From contig NC_079879.1 of NCBI RefSeq assembly GCF_029227915.1, positions 16,556,001 through 16,620,000 on the forward strand: DNA of 64,000 nucleotides, given 5' to 3'. Below are positions 1 through 12,000 of the stretch, one piece after another. Numbering within the stretch: position 1 is the first letter of the stretch; every line of letters starts with the position of its first letter. Under the pieces are notes generated by a model. That model was not told where the DNA came from. It searched no databases and saw only the letters and a program-made list of their open reading frames with translations. The stretch is from Hydractinia symbiolongicarpus (lineage: Eukaryota; Cnidaria; Hydrozoa; Anthoathecata; Hydractiniidae). Made by a program: the position numbers and the translations under genes.

Positions 1-40
1 CAAGAATGACTGATGAAGTTTTGGAGGATGCACACATTAG
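1..40 (+). CDS. TTC14: TTC14 exon 1 (partial at window edge)
   Basis: Reading from base 3 the frame is open and ends with 2 nt of a codon before a GTAACA donor at 41. Those 2 nt are completed by the first base of the exon at 3065. An ATG at 6-8 is in frame and could be the start, but the exon may also extend left of the window. The residues correspond to the acidic/basic helix ahead of the S1 region in TTC14. Confidence 0.6.
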
Positions 41-3000
41 GTAACAGTGTTCATGTTTGATTTAAGAAATGAAATAGTCTAAACTAACCCAAGGATATAA
101 AAAAAGTAAATGGCTATCAAACTGCTATACTTTTAGCTACCTTGACATGCAAAGTATCAAAGCATTCATCATAACGTTATTCTTACAAGTTCAGTAAAAC
201 CTAGAACGCTTTTGCATAATACAGTACTGAAATCAGGCCACCTAACATTGTGAGCGAAGGAGATATAAGGGTTTAAAAATTTTGTTGACGTCAGCAAAAA
301 CGAACAATATGCAAAAAATTATTTTAAGAAATTTGTATACCTGTTGCCTTCATCGCATAGATCTCAAAACGTTGATCAAGAAAATGTATAGGATCATGTA
401 TCTTTGACAAACCGTTGCAGAGATATTGAGGTTTGAAGATTTTCTGATGACGTCATCAACCAGTCCTTCTGAAACGGATTTGGGGACCCAGGTTTGGGAA
501 ATTTACCCAAATTGGTCCTAGGTGGTCCCTAGTTTTCCATGCGGTGAAAAATCATTGACGTCACCACCTTGTTTCCAAGTTATTTGGCCTCAAAGTTTTA
601 GGTGCACTGTGATGGCTTCACTAATTTAATATAAGATATTGACGTTAAAGTAGTGTTATTTACGTCGGGCGTAACGTCAGAAAATTTAACATATTAGACA
701 TGCATTTTTCAGCAACATCAAAGGAAAATGACAATGTCAACTTTGCATGTCACAGAGACACGGAACTGGCGTATTATTATATAGATTAAACAATAGATGG
801 TTATAGCTAATCTTGTGTCTTTGTTTTTGTTTTTTTACATTTAAAAATTCTTTTGCATCTTGTATTTTTATTAGAAATTGGATTTTAGAGATAAGGTGAC
901 TCCAACTTAATTACTTGTTCTACGTGCAAATTAGATAGTAGTTTTATGTCTGTCAGTCGGCGAAATAAAAATAATTTTATCGAGAATGTATAAATGGTCG
1001 GAACAACAAAAAATAAAATAAAAACAACGGAGAAGGGTGTTTTACGACAAGTATATTTTTCTATGTATGTTTTGCTTGTATTAGCGAATGTTAAATTAGC
1101 GAATGTCCGATTTAATGAAAGTTCATGGAAAAATAAGAATGTATGGCCGGAACAACAAAAAAAAAATTAAAATAATAATAAAATAACAATGGAGAAGGGT
1201 GTTACAACAACCGTTTTCTATGTATTTTTGCATAACGCACGCAGCTTATATTTTTTAGTTGCGAAGGAAAAAGAATAATAATTTCTCTCTAAAAAAATGT
1301 AACTAGCACTCTAGGTGAAAAGATAAAAATACATGTTAAAAATGTTTTGCATGTTAAAAAACTTGTTTTTAAAAGTTATGTAACAAGTTTTTTTGTGTTG
1401 TTTTGAAGGCTGTACAGCAAGAATTATTCTTGTGCTGTTTCAAAAGTTATACAGAATATACCTGCGTTGTTATGATGCAGGTCATTACAAGCAAATAGGC
1501 AAAAATATGCCTCCTTTTTTAAATTAAAAAAAATCTTATCCACGTGGTTTTAAAACTTCAAAATTCATTCAGAAAGTTCAGCTACATTTTAACAAAATTT
1601 ATACAGAAAAAAAAATTATACTGCTTGTGGGTTTCGTTTTTAAAATTGTTTGAATAAAAATAACACTCAAACCTGCTGTGGTCTCCAATTGTTTTGTCAA
1701 ATAAAGAAATTATCTACAATTAAATCCATGATAAAATGTCTGTTCTGCCTGTAAGTGCAGCTTTGCAGACTTGCTTTATCCGTGCTCCGTTGGCGCTGGA
1801 TTTCGTATGTAAGACCTGATTACCAATGACGAAGGGGCCAGGCAAGAAAGATTTATGTCTACGTAGTTCTTTTAACTAAGTCAGGAGTCGTTGAATTAGC
1901 TAGGATGATCAGGTTGGCTATGAATAGGCTTGCTCGTGGATTAAAAAGACCAGGACTATTTAATAATTTTGAGATCTAAAAGTGTTCGACCAAAACGGAA
2001 ATCTATCAGACGTTTTGTCCGACGAAAGTTCAAAACGAGCTACGGACATGTCCAACCAAACTGCAAATGTAGCGGACATTTTGTTTGACGAGTCTTCAAA
2101 AATTATTTCAAGGGCTGCCATCGCCTGCTACAAAATGGATTTTATAGGTTGGTTTTAAAAACTCAATATTTATTTTTCACGTGTGCGATTAATCACACGG
2201 CTGAACGATATAGGCGTGTGCCAAGGCGGGCGCGTGTGATCGCACGCCTTTCCTGAAAAAGACTGATTATACTTGGCTGTTTCGAAATTTATACAGCAAG
2301 TTATTATTTTTCCATTTAAAATAATAAAACACAAAATTTATTTTAATAAAAAAGTTAAGTGTTCTTTTAATGTTTTTTGCGCGGTCTTGTAAGAAAATAA
2401 ATATTTAAGTGCAAAAAAGTTTCATGGGCTATAGTTTAGTTGACAATATTTAAAGTCTTTCGCGACATTAAAATTATTTATTTATTTAATTCATAACAAA
2501 GGAGGGTGTTACAACATGCCTATTTTAAGTTGTTTTAATTATTTTTCTAATATCATTGAAAAAGATTTAATGATATTAATTATTAATTTTTTTCCTAAAT
2601 GATTTTAGCAAGCAGCATAATTTTAAACATATATTAATCATAACGAAGGAGGGTGTTACGACATTCATAATCGTGAAAGTAAGGGTCGGCGGGCCCGTAG
2701 AACAACTAAATAAGTTATAGTCTAAACAAGAAAAAAGCTTACGACAACGAAAATATTTTTGATTTAAAACAAAAAACAAAAAACAATTATTTATATTTAA
2801 TTGCGCTATTCTCTCATGACATTAGTTATGTGATTTTTATAATGTTTAAAGATGTATCATGACGGTCGCGATATGGATCGCAAAAGTTCGACCTCATGAT
2901 GGGTCGCGACCTTCATGATGCTAAAAAATTTTACTATCACGACAGCATCGTGAATCGTGCGCGATGCGCATGATAAGCGATCCACGATGTTAGGTGTCCT

Positions 3001-6000
3001 GGTTCCAGTACTGTACAAGGCTGTATTACACATTTAAATGAGTATATATATTTTCATAATTTAGATTTCGTCATTTAATCTCAACATTTTCCATGGTATT
3101 AAACAACACAACTGCAAATGCTGACAAACACAATCAAAAAGAAGAATGCATTGATTTTATATCCATTAAAAACGTTGAACCCATTGAAAGATATTTATCC
3201 ATTTCTGCTGAAAAAAGATATGCTGCATTTTTTAATGTAATTTGCACTTATATACCAGCCTTTCTAATTCACGTAAGCACATGGCAAATGTTTACGTGGG
3301 CAATATTTGCTGAGGTGAATTTTTTCTTCGCAATCAATTGCCTTGAATCTATCGTAAATATATAAAAAGTATAGATGGAAAAATGATAGATAGTATTCCT
3401 TACATGCTAGAATTAAAAGTGGTTGCTGAGCATTTTGCTTACTTACCTTAAATAAAATTAAAGTTGTTTAAATGTAAACAAGCTGGCTTGAAAGAAAGAG
3501 CTCAAATTTAAAGGCAATTTGCCAATGTCAGACACTGAAACGAAAGTTCACGTCACCGTTTTTGCTGACGTGATATTGTGGATTGCCAACGCAAAAAAAA
3601 TTGAATAAGAAAGGCTGACTTTCTGTAGTTATTTTCAGATTTTTATGTAGTTTTGGTTAATTTTGGTTAATTTAGACAATTTCAAGGCATGACATCGTTG
3701 TAGGAGCTGTCGTTAGCTTGTTTGATAACTCTCTGTCTGTTGCCTTGCTTTCAATTGCTCATGACAAAGCTCGCTGGATAAAAGATTTAAACATTGTGGT
3801 GAGATAATTAAAACATTTAAAGGACACCGCCATTTCATACAGTCCTGTGACCATGATAATTTTTCTTATATGTGTAGGCAAAAGTGGAATTTCCAAGTGA
3901 ATACATAAAGAGAAGAAACATTGAAGTTGGTTTGGAAATTGGTGACAAAGTTAAAGGTTGTTTTTATACTTTACATTGCTATCAAATTATATAATATATT
4001 ACATGGCATCTTCAATCTTGGAATTTATAAAAATTACTTCTGTGAAATTAGTTTGGTAAAGGATTGGCCTAGTTTTGTTTTGTTGAGATTATCAGCAAAA
4101 AAACTACACAATAATTTCTTACAACAATCTATTATGGAATTTTTTATTTTTGTCACCATTTTAGAAAGCATCAAATTGGAATTTCAGATCTAAGCGAGTA
4201 ACGAGATTCATTAGTTACAACTTGATTTTATTTTGGTCTTTGTCTATAATTAAAAAAAATAAAAAATTATACATTTTATGACGTCTTCATATAAAAAGAT
4301 TACAATTTGACTTCCCCAAAAGTAGAAACTCAGGTATGATATGCAAAATAATGTTATATAAAAGTATTGTGAATGCTCAATTATTACCACCCTTGCAAAA
4401 TGACACTCCTATAAGATAAGCACCACTCTCGATTTACCGCCCCTCTGGAATAAGCACCCACCCAAAAAGTTAAATTTTCAAACCTGCCTGCATTAAAGGG
4501 AACCCGAGGTATAAAATGATGTTGGACTTGTGTTAGCTTAAAAAGTTGAAAAAGTCTTTTCAAAAACGGTCATGTAGACCCCAAGTTATGGTGTCATCGC
4601 CAAAAAATCAAGAGGCCTGGGACGAGCAAACGAGTATAATTTTGGCAAAAAGTTTATGTTAATCAATTCACCCTTATAATATCTATGCATTGATAAAGTT
4701 TGAATGCACAACCCTTAATAGGTCTAAAAGTACTGATGACAGAAAATGTCAAAAATTGCTGGTACTTTAATATGACATAATTTATGAAGCATAATTAAAT
4801 CTGAAATTCTTTAAAAATGAATATCTTGAGAATGAAAAGAACTTGTTAAAAACTTTAAAAATAGTTATGCTTTTACACATTTTATGGAAACTCAGCTTCT
4901 TACTTTTTATACTTTATTCGGAGAAACTTTCACAAGAGAAACTTTCACGAGTCCAGAAACTCGCGAAATTTTTTGGATAAATAACAAATTTTCGCGAGAT
5001 AAACTTTCGCGATTCTAATTATAAAAACTCAAACGAATTTTTTTTTAAAACTCATACAAATTTAATACAATCTCAAACGATTTTTTTTTTAAACCATACG
5101 TATCTAATAAAAAACAAATATTTTGTTAAACTCGTACGAATTTTACTCATATGAATTTAATTTAAAACTTATACGAATTTAACTCATAGCTACAAGTTTT
5201 TTTCAAGTCATACGAATTTAATTTAAAACTCATACGGATTTAATTTAAAACTCATATGAATTTAATTTTAAACTCATACGAATTTATCTCATACAAATTT
5301 TGTTAAACTCATACGAATTTAATTTAAAACTCATATAAATTTAATTTAAAACTCATACGAATTTAATTAAAAACTCATACGAATTTTATACGATTTTAGA
5401 AAAAATTCATACAAATTTAATTAGCATAGCTAACTCGTATAGCATATACGAATTTTTTAATACAAATTGCTACAAATTTTGTAGATGACCCCTTATGTTG
5501 TTATAAAAAAACGTGGCCTATATTTCTGATGATAGAGAAATGTTTTTTAACGATGTAATTTTCTTTTTAATAGTATTTAAAAACTTCTATTTGCAAATTA
5601 GGTTCATTGTCAAAATCACAAAACAGATCAAAGACATTTCTAGGCTCGTCTTCTTCCGGCTCCCTTGAATCGTCGCATCGTCTCCTTCGCCAATAACTTG
5701 GTTATAAGCCATACATCGTTTGAAACATCATCGCTTTTGTTTATTTCTAAGTTTATTCCAATCTCGTTCTCAGCCAAGTGATTCAAGAAATAACTTTTAA
5801 CACCAGCAATTTTTTTTTAGATTTTAGTGGATAAACTTTCGCGAATCGACAATTTAGAAAGTTTGTACGGAATAAACTTTTGCGAATGGCCATTTTTAGA
5901 CAAAGTTTCTCCGAATAAAGTAATACTTTGCTCTCAATGTAATGGTAAACTATTTTTTCACTATTTGGTCTTTCACACTTTTTGAAATGTTAGTTATTGA

Positions 6001-9000
6001 AAAAATACACCACTCTCTTGAGTATAATAAATCATTTGTGACATCGTTTGCGATTATCAACCGTTCGGGTTTGAAGTTTATTTGACATTTTAACGGCGTT
6101 AAAATATGCGTTATAACGCTGAGGTTTATTACTGTAAACAATGTAACGGCGTTAAAATTTCTCTTGCTTCTTTAAACTGATTGGTTCTTCAATAGCAGCG
6201 TTATAACGCGTTAATAACAGCGTTATGTATTTCTTGAAATTTCGAACGTAGAAAACTTTCGAACACTGCTCAATCAGAGGTTCCATAGCAATAACGTCTA
6301 ACCGTTATATCGTATTATAACGCTTTTTCACGGCAACCATGGATTGTTGAAGCGTTATGCAGGCGTTATAATGCCGCTACACTTGAAAGCTGCTTCTAGT
6401 CGTTATAACTCATTAAAACGCTTCTTCACAGTGATCGCCAAACATTAAAGCGTTTGGCAGGCGTTATAATGCCATATACTTGAAAGCTTTTTCCTTTGAT
6501 TTTTTTAATCCTAAATATTTGTTAATATATATATTTTTTTCTTTTAGCTTTGTTATTTCTCTGGACCAAATCGATTAGCATGCAGATTGTAAATTTAGAA
6601 TAAATAAGTTTCAGTATGAATATTCGGTCTGTTCGCTATCTTAAACGAACGCTAAAACGCTGACAGTTAACGCTGACAGTTATAACGCTTGAAATTAGTA
6701 AATAAAAATGCGCTTTGAAAATTAAGGCTCATTAGTGATTTAACAATGGTGGAAAACTACACTCTTGCAGATGAATATGTGGTTGGTTAATGTGACACAA
6801 TTTATTGTAAGAATATCTCTATAGATGCAAACATTTTTGCGTTTTAGTTGTTAGTTGTTTTAGTTTAGTTTTTCATTTTAGTTGTTAAGCCTGACTTGTA
6901 CTTAGTTTGTTTTACTTTGTTTACACCTTTTTGTTTTTAAGAATTAATTTGCATGAGCCTTAGATTATGCCAAAAATATAGAGCGAATAATAACAGCAGC
7001 TGCAGACTTATTATAAATGCATATGGATCTTTAAAATTATACAATAGTTTATTGTTTAAAAGTTCAGCTAGAACTCTTGTGCACTCTCATCATTTTTGCT
7101 ATATTTACGTTGCCCACTGTTTCAAGTTATGAATAATTTATTAGAAATCAGCCACGTTATGATGCAATCAGTATCGCGCATAATTCTGTATAAATAAAAA
7201 AATTAATTCTTTTCCTTGTTTCAAAATTCTAAAGCGTGAGAAAATTCAAAGCTATGTGTCTTGTAAACATTTTCGCTCTCGAAGTTCCGCTAAAAAGTGC
7301 ATAGAATTTAATATATCAAGGCAGAAAAAGCCCATAATAAATTATTTTCAAGATATCAAAACACAAATTCTTTTAATATGACATGAGGCTGAAGTCTCAG
7401 GTTGTGTTCAGAACAAAATATGAACAAATCAGGCTGAGAATAGCCAGGAGAACTAGTATACTTTTTGTATTTAACAGTAGCCAGCTTCGGGTCTTACTTT
7501 AATCACATTTGTCAAACAAGCCTTTGGACAAGAACGTTATCAATGAAAAAAACAACATTAGTAGCTACTATGTTTTAGAACAAGCTTACACATGAACGAG
7601 ACAATTACACGTTGATGTAAATAAACGTTTTTTATAACAATGTAATCGCATGTTAGGTAATACAGACGATAATGTCGAAACTTGGAAAGAAAATAAATTA
7701 TAAAACAGTAGCTAAGATTATTGATCTAAGGTTGACTTTTTAAATAATCATTAGACACTTGTTGTAAGTCAATGTTATTGTTTTATAATCGAATTTTTTC
7801 AACTGAATTCGAAAGTGGGAAAGCGTTATAACGCTGCTAAAAACAGCACATAATTGTGAAGCGTTATTAACACGTAACGCTGGTTGTCTTATCACCATTT
7901 AACGCTTGTAAATTTAAATCAAAGTGTTAAATTAACGCTGAAGCGGAATAACGCCGTTATAATAATGAAACGGTCGAAAATTGCAAACCATGTCACATTT
8001 GAAATAATATAACAAACGTAACGTAAAGAAACGCACTTTGCAAAAAAAGTAATGTAACTCCAAATCGAGGCTGTTATAGAATAAAACAAAAAAAAAATTG
8101 TTACGCACGTGTATCACGATTCTAAGTCACATGGAATTGAAACTACGAACAAATTAGTTTTGTAAATAAGGTTGTTTTAGTGAAACATGTGTGCGTTTTT
8201 CTAACTCTATTTTATCTTCTACAACAAAAAAATCCAAATCCTTAGGAAAGTTTATTTAATACACTTAGATGATATAAGAATAAAACAGTGTTGGCTTAAA
8301 TTTTTTATAAAAACAAATTTTTAAAATCATGCCTGTTTTCTTTACAGTAGCCATAAAGCCAAAACAGAAAGTAAAATTCGTTTTCTTAACTTTCAATGGT
8401 TTTCTTATTTACCAGAAAAAACTAATATTTACAATACATAAAACTTAAAAATGATATACAATGGAAAATATTATTTCAAATGGAGAGGTAAATGTTACTG
8501 TTTTTACGCAAAAAAAAACGGCATATAATCAAATAAATTTTTGGCTTTTTCACAATGATTTAATATAAATGAATCCCGAGGTACTTTTACAAGTTAGACT
8601 CATCTGAAAGATTTGCATGAGAAATGGTAAATGATATATTCACTTTTTGTTAAAACTTCATGTAACTCCAGATTTATTTTTCTTCTCGCTGGACGGCCAT
8701 CTTGGCTATCTTCGACCTTCTTCGTTAAAAATTTTTATTTTAACTTCGGTCTTATTGTATTGTCACGTGATCCTGTTACTGTTAAAGCCAGAACAGATCC
8801 TTCTCTCGGCAAAGGAAAACGAAGAATCTCTACGAGCGATTATTTTTTTGAAAAAAAAAAATAGAATAATTCTGCATAAGGTTCTTTGCGAAAAATTATT
8901 TTTTTAGAAAATAGAAATAATTCTTCATATATATAGCTGAGCAATCAAACGAAAAATAACATGTGCATGATTTTTATTTTAAAGGACTTTTTATTTGAGA

Positions 9001-12000
9001 CGCAAGTAGTTGTGCATGATTTTTTATTTAAGAGGTAGCTACGTTACCGCCTGAATGTAATGTTACATGTACACGCATTTCACGATGTCACGTAACGATG
9101 TCATGTTCACACAAAGAACTTTATGTGTCTATTGTTATCACACGTATTTTGCATGTTTTAAGAATAATATATACGAAAAACTTTTGTTCGAATTTAAGAC
9201 ATGCATGTTATTGTTTAAATGTGTTAACAATCACAAAATATCAACTATAATTTTCGGGAATAATACTAACACTCTTTTTACTGTGCTCAAAAGTTTAGAT
9301 ATTTATAATCATAAAAAATAAAAAAGTTTTTTTGCAAGTGTTTTTTCTTATCGCGTTGAAGAGTTTTATTTATATATTCTCAGAAATATTTATTTTTTTC
9401 ATCGCGCTAAAAAAGTTTTTTTAAGATAAATATTTAATAAACACTTATTTCTAAAATGCGATCTAAAAAAGCATTTATATCGCCGCTTTTCGTTCTTAAG
9501 CTTTTAAAATGCAATCTAACGAAGCTTTTCTATCGCCGTTCGTTGTTTTTTAACTTTTAAAATGCGATTTAAAAAAGTATATCTATCGCCGCTTTTCGTT
9601 CTTAAATATTTAAAATGCGATCTAACGAAGCTTTTCTATCGCCGTTCTTCGTTCTTAAAATTTTAAAACCCGATCTAAAAAAGCTTATCTACCGCCGCTT
9701 TTCGTTCTTAAATTTTTAAAATGCGATCTAACGAAGCTTTTCTATCGCCATTCTTCGTTCTTAAAATTTTAAAACCCCATCTAAAAAAGCATATCTACCG
9801 CCGCTTTTCGTTTTTAAACTTTTAAAATGCGATTTAAAAAAGCATATCTATCTTCGCTTTTCTATCGCTATTCTTCCTTCTTAAACTTTTAAAATGCGAT
9901 CTAACGAAACTTTTCTATCGTTGCATGTATAGACAAAACATATAACATTTCTTTCGTGTGCAGAACAATAACATTCGCTTACGCGTTTACGAAATCGGAG
10001 ATACTTAACAAATAAATTCATGTGTAAATAAAAGATGTTCGTGTGCTGAAACAATAGAGACACGAAGAGTAATAAACTTTTTAAACATTTTTTTGTGTTA
10101 ATCCCTTAGCAGGTGCGGTAATTATAACTAGTATAGAAAGTGTTGCGGAGAGGTTGCCAAGGCAAAGGCATTAAGTACGGCAAAGAAAGGGCACGGCAAA
10201 GGCAGACAAGGAAACAGGAAGAAGAATCAGCAAGGCAGGGGTAGGCAAGGCATGGGAGGCACAGGCAAGGACATAGTTAGGCATGCACCAGAAAAGGCAT
10301 AGGAAGGGTAGGCAGGCTCCAGAAAAGGCATAGATAGGAAGGTTAGCAAGGGCACGTAAGAGGAATTAGCAAGGCAGGGGTAGGCAAGGCATGGGAGGTA
10401 AGGGCATAGTAGGCAGGCACCAGAAAAGGCATAGGAAGGGTAGGCAAAGGCACGGTCAGTGCTGGCAAGGCAATGGAACGGCAAGGCAGAGGGGTGCCTG
10501 ACTTTAATAGAAAATCTCCCCCCTACAACTCAAAGATTGCGTATACTCAATATATCTAAGATAAGTATCATATTAGTCCAGGAGTATAGAAAATATTGAG
10601 GTGCAAATATTTCAAATTCAATATCTCAAATAGCACGGCAAGGAAAGGGCAAAGGCAGGCAAGGAAACAGGAAGAGGAATCAGCAAGGCAGGGGTAGGCA
10701 AGGCATGGAAGGCACAGGCAAGGGCATAGTAGGCAGGCACCAAAAAAGGAATAGGAAGGGTTGTAAGAGGAATCAGCAAGGCAGGGCTAGGCAAGGCATG
10801 TTGTAGATGCAAGATAATTATATTTTTCCTAGCCCTGTCCAGGATTTGAACCTGGATCTCTCATTTGCATGAGTGTCATAGCCATTAGACCAACAGGCAT
10901 GAATATATATATATGAAAAACTTTACATGTGCATCTTATATATGCTCACATAGCCTTTTTACTAACTAGACAGGGGTACCTGGCGTTGAAATGTCTGGTT
11001 TAGTCGCAAGTAACTGTAACACCCGTCGTTAAACGTCTGGTGTAGAGCGATTTATACGTTTTGTAAACTGTGCTACACATTCATGTGGAACGCTTTAGTA
11101 CAAGTATGCAGTATATCATAAATTATGTGAACCACACACAACAGTAAGATGTTTCAGGTGTAATATATTTTTCAAATAATAACTTTTCTTCAAAAATACA
11201 GTTTATATGTTGTGCCCATCTTAGCGAATTTCTCAAAACTTAAAAGTGAATTTCAATCCAGGGTAAGCACTTAGTATAGGTAATTTCATTTCAAACATAA
11301 AATTAGCGCAACTTCTGTTAAATAGAAACACAAGTAACAGCTTGCTGTTAACACTGGGCTGAGTGATTTGCACAGGTATACTGTTTCGCACATACGTTTC
11401 GGCATAATACCCATTTCCAAAAAACAATCCTAACTTCGGTTCAAACAAACAGACAGTTAACAAGCTGTTGTTATCCTACGCACCTAAAACAATTTTACTT
11501 TGTGGAAAATTTTGTAACATTTAAAAATAAAAATACAGTTATAACCTGTTTTTACCCTCTTAAAGCAAAAAAAAACTGCAATATTTTATGGGAAAAGTTT
11601 ATTTCCTGACGTGTGTACAATATATATAACTAGCTACAATCGTCCACGAAAATATAGCTGTCTATTCCCCCTTAATGTTAAGAACTGCCCTTTTGTGGCT
11701 AAGCAACGTAAACAATTACACGTGACATAGCTGTATATAAACATTGATCACACGAGTGAGAACAGAACGTACTATCTGCAAAATATCTAGCTGGCTATGT
11801 TTGGCCATTTTGTGGACGATTGTAGCTAGAACAAGCTGTATGATGAGACATTCCTACAGAGTAGAATTATCTCACTCACTGTGTAGTATATATGTATAAT
11901 AGCTAGCTAGAGGATAGGCAGAAAATCTTTCTCAAAGAATTTTTCTATGCTAGCTATGTTGCTGATTTTATGCCAGCAAAAATAGCAATTTATTGCTAGC

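Larger units (their letters stand above)
41..3064 (+). other. TTC14 intron 1: repeats, no gene
   Basis: No supported coding sequence. It contains a copy of the interspersed repeat family A (about 231-790), four copies of a GGAGGGTGTTACRACA-type motif (near 1030, 1190, 2500 and 2650), and a palindromic cluster around GGTCGCGACC at 2902-2911 flanked by TCATGA on both sides. The rest is AT-rich sequence in which I see nothing. Confidence 0.6.

Noticed and set aside
3093-3365. ATG at 3093 as the TTC14 start codon
   Set aside because: The frame is open upstream to an acceptor at 3064, and the exon phase matches the partial exon at 1-40; the frame beyond 3236 is intron.
9445-9925. Regularly spaced repeats considered as a CRISPR array
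   Set aside because: Repeat and spacer are not separable; the whole unit is repeated with drift, in an animal genome, so it is a minisatellite.
10227-10812. Long Pro/Ala/Leu-rich open frames on the minus strand (10484-10227 and 10812-10618)
   Set aside because: They are the complement of a purine-rich tandem repeat; repetition of short words, not a protein signature, keeps the frame open.
10830-10899. Functional tRNA gene on minus
   Set aside because: Acceptor stem mismatches, an 8-nt anticodon loop and an anticodon stem mismatch argue against function.
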